Shown: positions 7,469 through 12,809 of the stretch, piece by piece
Layout: each line of letters begins with the position of its first letter
Position numbering within the stretch: position 1 is the stretch's first letter
DNA from: Firmicutes bacterium UBA2530
Lineage (GTDB): Bacteria > Bacillota > Clostridia > Tissierellales > Sedimentibacteraceae
DNA length: 14,132 nt
Direction of reading: 5' to 3'
NCBI GenBank assembly: GCA_002340985.1
Contig: DDNC01000018.1
Location: 67,867-81,998, forward strand
Notes under the pieces: model-generated
What the model saw: the letters and a program-made list of their open reading frames with translations, nothing else
Databases searched by the model: none
Told to the model about the DNA's origin: nothing
Program-made: the position numbers and the translations under genes

Positions 7469-7500
7469 TTCAAGCATATCCAATATATGATACTATACTA
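7469..7500 (+). promoter_or_regulatory. Candidate promoter/operator between the MocR and NimA-like genes
   Basis: TTCAAG (7469-7474) and TACTAT (7491-7496) are spaced by 16 bases and could form a weak sigma-A promoter for the rightward gene. The -10 area contains the direct repeat ACTAT-ACTAT followed by AG (7492-7503), and MocR-type regulators often bind direct repeats near such promoters. Position and repeat are seen; function is inferred. Confidence 0.3.
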
Positions 7501-7578
7501 TAGAGGTTATGATTAGTAAATAGTGTCTTATTTACAGATTAATAATGAACAATATTCCAAAACTCAGGAGGAAGTTTT

Positions 7579-8052
7579 ATGCAATTTAGAATGAAAAATC
7601 ATCAATTAGCAAAAGAACAGATAGAGAACTTATTGAAAAGAACACAGGATTGTGTCCTCGCAACTCAAGGCAGCGATGGATTTCCATACGCCGTGCCAAT
7701 GAATTTTGTATACTATAATGATAAAATTTACATGCATGGACTGCCGAAAGGACAAAAAATTGACAATATTAAGCTAAACCCTAAAGTTTGTGTTGAGGTT
7801 CATGAAATGTTAGGCTTATTATATGAAGATATTGATGTAGCCTGTGATGTAAATGTTAAGTACAATAGTGTTATTATATTAGGGCATGCAAGGCTTCTTA
7901 CAGATGCTGGTGATAAAAGAGAAATATTAAATAGGATAGTAAATAAATATACTCCACAATTTTCGAGGGAAGTCCTACCCGATAATATGATAAAGGGCAC
8001 TGGTGTTATTGAAGTAGAAATCAAAGAATGTACAGGTAAATATTATAAATAA
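7579..8052 (+). CDS. NimA-like flavoprotein of the pyridoxamine 5'-phosphate oxidase superfamily
   Basis: A 157-residue protein with AGGAGG seven to eight bases before its ATG. The sequence follows the split-barrel FMN-binding pattern of the NimA/PNPOx-like family: residues 25-44 CVLATQGSDGFPYAVPMNFV, then YYNDKIYMHGLPKGQKIDNIKLNPKVCVEV, and a late strand with GVIEVEIKECTGKYY. Family members bind flavin and some reduce 5-nitroimidazoles or act in redox detoxification; most have no proven substrate. The divergent MocR regulator fits a PLP-linked or redox theme. A strong terminator follows, so it is probably transcribed alone. The family is clear, the reaction is not; I would not predict drug resistance from sequence alone. 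Confidence 0.85.
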   Translation: MQFRMKNHQLAKEQIENLLKRTQDCVLATQGSDGFPYAVPMNFVYYNDKIYMHGLPKGQKIDNIKLNPKVCVEVHEMLGLLYEDIDVACDVNVKYNSVIILGHARLLTDAGDKREILNRIVNKYTPQFSREVLPDNMIKGTGVIEVEIKECTGKYYK

Positions 8053-8109
8053 GGTAGTTATAAAGCCGCTGAGACATATAACCTGTTTATTCTGGATAAA
8101 AAATTATGC

Positions 8110-8145
8110 GGAGTATCCATAAGCAGGATGCTCCAATATTTTTTT
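8110..8145 (+). terminator. Rho-independent terminator after the NimA-like gene
   Basis: GGAGTATCC (8110-8118) pairs with GGATGCTCC (8126-8134; one G-U pair) around a seven-base loop and is followed by AATATTTTTTT. It isolates the NimA-like gene from the molybdenum locus. Confidence 0.9.
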
Positions 8146-8158
8146 GACAAAAAATAAA

Positions 8159-8187
8159 TTTACACTGATAAAAAATTAGTGTATAAT
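8159..8187 (+). promoter_or_regulatory. Sigma-A promoter of the molybdopterin-binding protein gene
   Basis: TTTACA (8159-8164) and TATAAT (8182-8187) are separated by exactly 17 bases. Transcription should begin near 8194, right beside the palindrome at 8196-8220, leaving a leader of ~88 bases. Confidence 0.75.
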
Positions 8188-8195
8188 ATTAAAAG

Positions 8196-8220
8196 TCGTT
8201 ATGTTTTTTAAAAATAACGA
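8196..8220. promoter_or_regulatory. Candidate ModE-type operator 1
   Basis: Palindrome TCGTTAT-N11-ATAACGA with perfect seven-base arms; written as nine-base arms it is CGTTATGTT-N5-AAAATAACG with one mismatch. It overlaps the predicted transcription start. The half-site matches that of the palindrome over the modA promoter and resembles the CGTTATAT half-site of the E. coli ModE box. It could also form an RNA hairpin at the 5' end of the leader. Confidence 0.6.
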
Positions 8221-8281
8221 TAAAGGCTAAGATAGAAACTACTTTATGGAATTCGCCAGCAGAAGCAATCAGGAGGAAGAA

Positions 8282-9316
8282 ATGAAACAAATTAAGACTG
8301 TAGATGCAGTTGGCCACATACTTTGTCATGATATAACTCAGATAATCAAAGGTGTAACAAAGGATGTGGTATTTAAAAAAGGACATGTTGTAAAAGAAGA
8401 TGATATACCTGTGCTTCTTTCCGTTGGAAAGGAGAACCTTTATGTTTGGGAAAATCAGGAGGGTATGCTTCATGAAAACGAGGCCGCCGAAATCCTTTAT
8501 GAAATATGTAAAAATGAATATATGAGGCCTTCGACTGTCAAAGAAGGAAAAATAGAAGTAATTGCTGATGCGGACGGTTTGTTCAAGCTTGATAACGAGA
8601 GACTTTACCGAGTAAACAGCCTCGGCGAAATGATGATAGCGACAAGACATGGAAATACCATGGTTAAGAAAGGGGATAAGTTAGCCGGTACAAGAATAAT
8701 TCCTTTGATTATAGAAGAAGAAAAAATGAAGAAGGCTCAGGAAATTGGAGCGGGAAAGCCGCTTATGGAAATACTGCCCTTCAAGCATAAAAGAGTTGGA
8801 ATAGTTACAACAGGCAGCGAGGTTTTCCACGGAAGAATCAAAGATACCTTCGGACCTGTAATAATTGATAAATTCAGCGAATTTGATACAGAAATAATTG
8901 GTCAGACAATAGTTGACGACAACAAGGAAGGTATAACGGCTGCGGTTCTGGCATATATTGAGCAGGGTGCGGATATTGTTGTCTGTACAGGAGGCATGAG
9001 CGTTGATCCTGACGACTGCACACCGGGTGCGGTAAAAGCTACAGGTGCTGAAATAATCACATACGGAGCACCGGTGCTTCCGGGAGCCATGCTTTTGGTG
9101 GCTTACTACGATTACAATGGTAAAAGGGTTCCGATATTAGGTCTTCCGGGCTGTGTAATGTATGCAAAGCGTACGATATTTGACCTGATACTGCCAAGGA
9201 TAATGGCGGACGAGAATCTTGAAAAATCCGATATAGACAGACTGGGACAGGGTGGTTTGTGCCTCAACTGTGAGATTTGCACATATCCAAACTGCGGATT
9301 CGGAAAAGGAGTATAG
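8282..9316 (+). CDS. Molybdopterin-binding protein (MoeA-related) with C-terminal cysteine cluster
   Basis: A 344-residue protein starting at the ATG at 8282, five bases after AGGAGG; an upstream in-frame ATG at 8246 lacks a ribosome binding site. The N-terminal ~150 residues (DAVGHILCHDIT, FKKGHVVKEDDIPVLLSVGK) resemble the MoeA-like substrate region. The C-terminal half is a MoCF_biosynth (MogA/MoeA) domain: GIVTTGSEVFHGRIKD, DIVVCTGGMSVDPDDCTPG, GAPVLPGAMLLVAY and PILGLPGCVMYAKRTIFDLILPR. In MoeA and MogA this domain binds molybdopterin and inserts molybdenum, and the Gly-rich and Asp residues of GGMSVDPDD are characteristic. Unlike canonical MoeA it ends in CLNCEICTYPNC (Cys327, 330, 333, 338), which could bind a metal or an Fe-S centre. 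It precedes modABC, so a role in molybdenum cofactor maturation or metal handling is likely. Confidence 0.85.
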   Translation: MKQIKTVDAVGHILCHDITQIIKGVTKDVVFKKGHVVKEDDIPVLLSVGKENLYVWENQEGMLHENEAAEILYEICKNEYMRPSTVKEGKIEVIADADGLFKLDNERLYRVNSLGEMMIATRHGNTMVKKGDKLAGTRIIPLIIEEEKMKKAQEIGAGKPLMEILPFKHKRVGIVTTGSEVFHGRIKDTFGPVIIDKFSEFDTEIIGQTIVDDNKEGITAAVLAYIEQGADIVVCTGGMSVDPDDCTPGAVKATGAEIITYGAPVLPGAMLLVAYYDYNGKRVPILGLPGCVMYAKRTIFDLILPRIMADENLEKSDIDRLGQGGLCLNCEICTYPNCGFGKGV

Positions 9317-9317
9317 A

Positions 9318-9361
9318 CGGCCTTTTTGGCCGCCCGAGCATCTGATATCAGATGCTTTTAT
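9318..9361 (+). terminator. Tandem hairpins after the molybdopterin-binding gene
   Basis: First hairpin: CGGCC-TTTTT-GGCCG (9318-9332). Second: GCATCTG-ATAT-CAGATGC (9338-9355), followed by TTTTATT. The second probably acts as a modest terminator; the first has no T tract after it. Together they partly separate this gene from modA, which has its own promoter. Confidence 0.55.
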
Positions 9362-9369
9362 TAGCACGG

Positions 9370-9393
9370 CGTTATATTCATAGGAATTTAACG
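9370..9393. promoter_or_regulatory. Candidate ModE-type operator 2, over the modA promoter
   Basis: Inverted repeat CGTTATATT-N6-AATTTAACG (9370-9378 and 9385-9393, one mismatch between arms), followed by AT. It covers the region from -35 to just before the -10 box of modA, a classic repression position. The left arm is close to the half-site of the E. coli ModE box, and the same core occurs at 8196-8220. The regulator would be the ModE-like gene at 12165-12512. Confidence 0.7.
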
Positions 9394-9400
9394 ATATAAT
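9372..9400 (+). promoter_or_regulatory. modA promoter
   Basis: TATAAT at 9395-9400 is a consensus -10 box. At 17 bases upstream lies TTATAT, a weak -35 that coincides with the left arm of the palindrome. The start would be near 9407, 22 bases before the ATG. Confidence 0.55.
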
Positions 9401-9428
9401 TATTAAAATTAAAAAACAGGAGAGAAAG

Positions 9429-10271
9429 ATGAAAAAGATTATTGCTTTAATTACAATTTTATGTATGGTATTCGCTTTGGCGGGATGTTCTAATAATGCT
9501 CCTGCACCGGCACCAACACCTGAAAAACCGGCAGAAACACCTGCGCCGGAACAAAACCCGGAAGAACCTTCTGCTGAGCCTGCAACAATTCTTCTTGCTG
9601 CTGCTGCAAGCTTGAAAAATTGTATGGACAATGAACTGATACCTATGTTCAAAGAGAAAAACCAGAACATAACTGTAAACGCTACATACGACAGCTCAGG
9701 AAAGCTTCAGACTCAAATTGAAGAGGGGGCTGAAGTAGATGTGTTTATGTCTGCTGCTATGAAGCAAATGAATGCACTTGATGAAAAAGGACTTATGGCA
9801 GAAAATTCTATCGTTAAACTTCTTGAAAACAAAATCGTCCTCATAGCCCCTAAAGGAAGTGACAAGGGCATGAGCACATTTGAAGACATACTGAAGGCTG
9901 ATACAATAGCAGTTGGTGACCCTGCAAGTGTTCCTGCAGGACAGTATGCTAAGGAAGCATTTGAAAACTTAAAAATATGGGATCAGGTTTCTGCAAAAGC
10001 AAGTCTTGGAACAAACGTAACAGAAGTTCTGAACTGGGTTGCTGAAGGAAGTGCAGACGCAGGTGTTGTATATGCAACAGATGCCGCAAGCAAAGAAAAT
10101 GTTGTAATCTTGGCAGAAGCTCCTGAGGGAAGCGTTGCAAAAGTAATATATCCTGTGGGTGTTGTTAAGGCATCTGCAAATCAGGAAGCTGCAAAAGCCT
10201 TCGTAAAATTTTTACAAAGCGAAGAAGCACTGAAAGTATTTGAAAAATACGGATTCACAGCTAACAAGTAA
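9429..10271 (+). CDS. modA: Molybdate ABC transporter substrate-binding lipoprotein
   Basis: A 280-residue exported lipoprotein. The signal peptide MKKIIALITILCMVFALAGC ends in a lipobox (LAGC, Cys20), giving an N-terminal lipid anchor outside the membrane. A Pro/Glu/Ala-rich linker (residues ~24-52) follows, then a type II periplasmic-binding-protein fold. ModA hallmarks are visible: LLAAAASLKNCMDN at the start of the domain (the Ser-containing anion loop), TYDSSGKLQTQIEEGAEVDVFMSAA, IVLIAPKGS, VGDPASVPAGQYAKEA, and ADAGVVYATDA near the C-terminus. Family proteins bind molybdate or tungstate; the two cannot be told apart here. AGGAGAG precedes the ATG. It is followed by modB and modC, with an unusual 132-base structured gap before the modB start. 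Confidence 0.95.
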   Translation: MKKIIALITILCMVFALAGCSNNAPAPAPTPEKPAETPAPEQNPEEPSAEPATILLAAAASLKNCMDNELIPMFKEKNQNITVNATYDSSGKLQTQIEEGAEVDVFMSAAMKQMNALDEKGLMAENSIVKLLENKIVLIAPKGSDKGMSTFEDILKADTIAVGDPASVPAGQYAKEAFENLKIWDQVSAKASLGTNVTEVLNWVAEGSADAGVVYATDAASKENVVILAEAPEGSVAKVIYPVGVVKASANQEAAKAFVKFLQSEEALKVFEKYGFTANK

Positions 10272-10299
10272 AAACTCCTCATTTCAGGAATAAGCCATC

Positions 10300-10390
10300 C
10301 CGAGCACATCCGGATAATCCCGCAAGGAGAAAGGTGAGATTATCCGGTGACTGCCGGAACTAAGACGAAAATACCGAGCTTAAGCTCTGA
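10300..10390 (+). ncRNA. Structured RNA between modA and modB; possible molybdenum-cofactor-type riboswitch
   Basis: This gap folds well by hand. A perfect ten-base stem, CCGGATAATC (10310-10319) with GATTATCCGG (10338-10347), encloses a small CC-GCAA-GG tetraloop hairpin. The stem is embedded in an outer helix, CCG(A)GCA (10300-10306) with TGCCGG (10352-10357) and a bulged A. A perfect 12-base palindrome GAGCTTAAGCTC (10376-10387) follows and ends four bases before the AAGGAG of modB. The compact nested fold with a GNRA tetraloop, beside a molybdate transporter gene, recalls the Moco riboswitch class, but I cannot confirm the consensus from memory. Alternatives are a processing site or an element that lowers modB expression relative to modA. 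It could control translation by masking the modB ribosome binding site. Confidence 0.45.
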
Positions 10391-10403
10391 CAAGGAGATA
10401 GAT

Positions 10404-11090
10404 ATGAAACTGTCACCGATATTGATATCTATGAAGACTGCGTCACTCGCCATAGTTATCACATTTTTTTTAGGACTTATAACTGCAAGGTGGATTGTTA
10501 AGATAAAGTCTGAAAAAGTAAAGATGCTTCTGGACGGCATACTGACATTGCCCATGGTATTGCCCCCAACAGTAATGGGCTTTTTTATTCTTTTTGTATT
10601 TGGTGTTAAAAGACCATTAGGAAAATTCCTCTTGGAATTTTTTAGTGTTAAAATAGTTTTTTCATGGACAGCCACTGTAATAGCAGCTGTAATAATTTCA
10701 TTTCCTCTCATGTACAGAGCGACAAGAGGTGCTTTTGAGCAGGTGGATCAGAACCTTATTATGGCAGGCCGAACGTTGGGAATGTCCGAGGGAAAGATAT
10801 TCTGGAAAATAACACTGCCACTCGCGCTGCCTGGGGTTGCATCCGGCGGGGTGCTGGCATTTGCCAGGGGCCTGGGAGAATTCGGAGCAACAGCTATGAT
10901 TGCAGGAAATATAGAAAATGTAACAAGGACGCTTCCTCTGGCAATCTATGCCGAGGTTGCCGCGGGCAACATGGATTCCGCAATGAATTATGTAGTTGTT
11001 GTCATGGCAATATCCTTTGTTGTCATTGTATTAATGAATTATTTCACACTCAAAGGAAGAAAATATTTATATAAGGGAAAAGTAAAATGA
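10404..11090 (+). CDS. modB: Molybdate ABC transporter permease
   Basis: A 228-residue inner-membrane permease with about five to six hydrophobic segments. It starts MKLSPILISMKTASLAIVITFFLG, as ModB proteins typically do. LTLPMVLPPTVMGFFIL and the EAA-type cytoplasmic loop (residues ~110-144: AFEQVDQNLIMAGRTLGMSE...FWKITLPLALPG), which docks onto the ATPase, are clear. I chose the ATG at 10404 because AAGGAG lies six bases upstream and the start matches the family. The frame is also open from a GTG at 10347, but those 19 residues are polar, unlike a ModB start, and the GTG falls inside the RNA stem. The 3' end overlaps modC by four bases (ATGA), so the two are translationally coupled. Confidence 0.93.
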   Translation: MKLSPILISMKTASLAIVITFFLGLITARWIVKIKSEKVKMLLDGILTLPMVLPPTVMGFFILFVFGVKRPLGKFLLEFFSVKIVFSWTATVIAAVIISFPLMYRATRGAFEQVDQNLIMAGRTLGMSEGKIFWKITLPLALPGVASGGVLAFARGLGEFGATAMIAGNIENVTRTLPLAIYAEVAAGNMDSAMNYVVVVMAISFVVIVLMNYFTLKGRKYLYKGKVK

Positions 11091-12133
11091 GTTTGAAGGT
11101 CAGTGTAAAGAAAAGGTTTAAAGGGTTCAGTCTTGATGTATCTTTTGAAACAAACAATGAATATCTGGGAATATTAGGTGCCTCAGGCAGCGGCAAGAGC
11201 ATGACATTGAAATGCATTGCCGGAATTGAAACGCCGGATGAGGGATATATTGAACTGAACGGACGAGTTCTCTTTGATTCTAAAAAGAAAATAAATCTCA
11301 GGCCTCAGGACAGAAACATAGGCTATTTGTTTCAAAACTATGCGCTGTTTCCAAATATGAATGTTGAGGAGAATATAGGTGCGGGACTGCGCCTGCCTTC
11401 GGCGGAAAAAAAGAAAAAAGTAAGTGAGCTTGTAAAGTCTTTCCACCTCCAGGGGCTGGAGAGCAAATATCCCGGACAGATATCAGGAGGACAGCAGCAA
11501 AGAGTCGCACTTGCCAGATGTATTGCATACAAGCCGGATGTGCTTTTGCTGGACGAGCCTTTTTCGGCGCTGGACTCACATCTTAAGTCTCAGCTTCAGG
11601 CTGAAGTTCTGGAGCTTCTCAGGCTGTATGAGGGTGAAGTGCTCATGGTTACCCACAGTATGGAGGAAGCCTATAAGTTTTGCAAGAACTTAGTTATTAT
11701 CGAATCAGGCAATTCAGCACTTTTCGGAGAAACGAAAGAAATTTTCAGAAAACCAGGACTTGTTTCTGCCGCCAGACTTACGGGCTGCAAAAACATCTCA
11801 GGCTGTACCGTGTCAGAAGACAGGATATATGCAAATGACTGGGATTTTGAAATTAAGCTGGATAACATACCTTCAGGAATAAGCTCTGTTGGAATTAATT
11901 CCGAAGGCCTCGAAATATGGGATGATCCGGATAAAAACCTAAATGTCATGGAATGCAATATAGTAGATATTATAGAAAATATTAATGACTATACCGTAAT
12001 ATTTCAAAATAAAAACAATATCAATACTTCCAACATGTATTTTGATGTTAAAAAGGAAGAATGGAATAACAGAAAAAACAAGCAGGAATTATTTTTGAAA
12101 ATAGACAGTGATTCGTTATTGCTGCTTAAATAA
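11087..12133 (+). CDS. modC: Molybdate ABC transporter ATP-binding protein
   Basis: A 348-residue ATPase. All nucleotide-binding motifs are intact: Walker A GASGSGKS (31-38), Q-loop LFQNYALFPNM (Gln83), signature ISGGQQQR (132-139), Walker B VLLLDEP (152-158), D-loop SALD, and the switch His190 in MVTHSMEEA. The C-terminal ~100 residues, after the KPG segment, correspond to the ModC/TOBE-type regulatory region, although conservation looks loose there. ModC couples ATP hydrolysis to molybdate import through ModB. It overlaps modB by four bases and ends just before a strong terminator shared with the convergent ModE-like gene. Confidence 0.93.
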   Translation: MSLKVSVKKRFKGFSLDVSFETNNEYLGILGASGSGKSMTLKCIAGIETPDEGYIELNGRVLFDSKKKINLRPQDRNIGYLFQNYALFPNMNVEENIGAGLRLPSAEKKKKVSELVKSFHLQGLESKYPGQISGGQQQRVALARCIAYKPDVLLLDEPFSALDSHLKSQLQAEVLELLRLYEGEVLMVTHSMEEAYKFCKNLVIIESGNSALFGETKEIFRKPGLVSAARLTGCKNISGCTVSEDRIYANDWDFEIKLDNIPSGISSVGINSEGLEIWDDPDKNLNVMECNIVDIIENINDYTVIFQNKNNINTSNMYFDVKKEEWNNRKNKQELFLKIDSDSLLLLK

Positions 12134-12137
12134 ACAT

Positions 12138-12169
12138 AAAAATGCGGAGCACTGCCCCGCATTTTTATT
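12138..12169. terminator. Bidirectional terminator between modC and the ModE-like gene
   Basis: AAAAATGCGG (12138-12147) pairs perfectly with CCGCATTTTT (12157-12166) around a nine-base loop. The A tract on one side and the T tract on the other make it work for both convergent transcripts. The right arm contains the stop codon of the ModE-like gene. Confidence 0.88.
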
Positions 12170-12512
12170 CTATATACTTGCTGAAATATTTTTGGAATAA
12201 GTTGTCTGAAATCTCCTCCAGCTCATTGCTGAAATTCTCATATGCCCTTACAAATTCGGCGCATTCAGGCGTAAGCGTTGAACCGCCGCCGTGAGCCCCG
12301 CCTATTTTCCTGTCAAGCAGTTTGAAGCCCATGGCATCCTCTGTGCCGCTGATCATCTTGTACGCCTTAGAGTAGGAAAGATTCATACTTTTTGCCGCAG
12401 CATTGAGAGATTCGTAGTGCTCGGTCATTTTCAAAAGCATCAGGACACCGGGACCAAAAAAAACATCATCCCTTGCCAGTCTTATTTTTAGAGAACAATG
12501 CAAATCATTCAT
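12165..12512 (-). CDS. Stand-alone ModE-type winged helix-turn-helix regulator
   Basis: A 115-residue protein corresponding to the N-terminal DNA-binding domain of ModE (LysR-like winged HTH). The HTH is at residues ~33-55 (ESLNAAAKSMNLSYSKAYKMI), followed by LLDRKIGGAHGGGSTLTPE, whose glycine-rich wing and STLT are typical of ModE. GGGGGTG lies five bases before the ATG. The C-terminal molbindin/TOBE domains that bind molybdate in E. coli ModE are absent, as in many Clostridia. It therefore either senses the metal another way or works with another molybdate-binding partner. It is convergent with modC and shares its terminator. Likely targets are the two palindromes upstream of the molybdopterin-binding gene and modA. 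Confidence 0.88.
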   Translation of the reverse strand: MNDLHCSLKIRLARDDVFFGPGVLMLLKMTEHYESLNAAAKSMNLSYSKAYKMISGTEDAMGFKLLDRKIGGAHGGGSTLTPECAEFVRAYENFSNELEEISDNLFQKYFSKYIE

Positions 12513-12654
12513 TGAAGCACCCCCTGAACTAAATTATATTCTATCAAATAATATCACAAAAGAAAAGTATAAATAAAACTTTCTTAAATAGGCTGTTTTT
12601 TTAAAAGGATTATCCGATATATATTTCGGAATTGATATATTTAATTTAAATTAC
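12513..12654. promoter_or_regulatory. Divergent promoter region between the ModE-like gene and the riboswitch
   Basis: On the reverse strand a TATAAT lies at 12535-12540, about 23-28 bases before the ModE-like ATG, but no good -35 is clear. On the forward strand the region should hold the riboswitch promoter: TTGATA (12632-12637) and several TA-rich stretches are present, but no pair with proper spacing stands out. CCGATATATATTTCGG (12614-12629) is a near-perfect palindrome and a possible operator. Confidence 0.35.
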
Positions 12655-12722
12655 ATTCGGCAAAACAGATGAAAATCTGCGGCGCAAAGCTATAGGGCCT
12701 TTAGAATGGCAGCCAGCTGCAC
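12655..12722 (+). ncRNA. c-di-GMP-I (GEMM-I) riboswitch
   Basis: The conserved core is plain. GGCAAAAC is followed by the P2 hairpin CAGAT-GAAA-ATCTG (12666-12679, with its GNRA tetraloop), then CGCAAAGC (12683-12690), TATAGGGCC, and the tetraloop-receptor side TGGCAGCCAGCTGC (12707-12720). This order and spacing are those of the GEMM-I aptamer, which binds the second messenger c-di-GMP. The closing P1 helix looks short (GCA 12660-12662 with TGC 12718-12720). An intrinsic terminator follows directly, so ligand binding probably changes readthrough into the downstream secreted-protein gene; whether it turns expression on or off cannot be decided by eye. Confidence 0.9.
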
Positions 12723-12727
12723 TTAAA

Positions 12728-12766
12728 CTGCTGATTCTGTTATTGAGATTGGCGGTTTTTTATTTT
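12728..12766 (+). terminator. Riboswitch expression-platform terminator
   Basis: CTGCTGATTCTG (12728-12739) pairs, with several G-U pairs, with TGAGATTGGCGG (12744-12755) around TTAT and is followed by TTTTTTATTTTT. Three A before the stem extend the pairing into the T run. It lies between the aptamer and the ATG at 12810, the position expected for riboswitch-controlled termination. Confidence 0.75.
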
Positions 12767-12809
12767 TACGATAGTCCGCGGAGCGACATTAAATTTACGG
12801 AGGGAACTA

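Noticed and set aside
8246..8281. Upstream ATG for the molybdopterin-binding protein
   Set aside because: No ribosome binding site; AGGAGG sits just before the ATG at 8282, where the conserved sequence begins.
8221..8281. A second riboswitch in the leader of the molybdopterin-binding gene
   Set aside because: Only a short GGC/GCC pairing is visible and there is no recognisable aptamer core; the strong structure there is better explained by the operator palindrome.
8189..8650. Reverse-strand 153-codon frame opposite the molybdopterin-binding gene
   Set aside because: Phe/Tyr/Ile-rich translation with no family signal, antisense to a clear gene and its operator.
9338..9355. The 18-bp perfect palindrome as a recombination or attachment site
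   Set aside because: Its position right after a stop codon and the following TTTTATT fit a terminator, and no integrase or duplicated copy is present.
9137..9670. Reverse-strand 177-codon frame opposite modA and the preceding gene
   Set aside because: Spans two real genes on the other strand; its Gly/Ala/Ser-rich part is the mirror of the Pro-rich linker of ModA.
10347..10403. GTG start for modB at 10347
   Set aside because: The 19 extra residues are polar and atypical of ModB, the codon lies in an RNA stem, and the ATG at 10404 has a better ribosome binding site.
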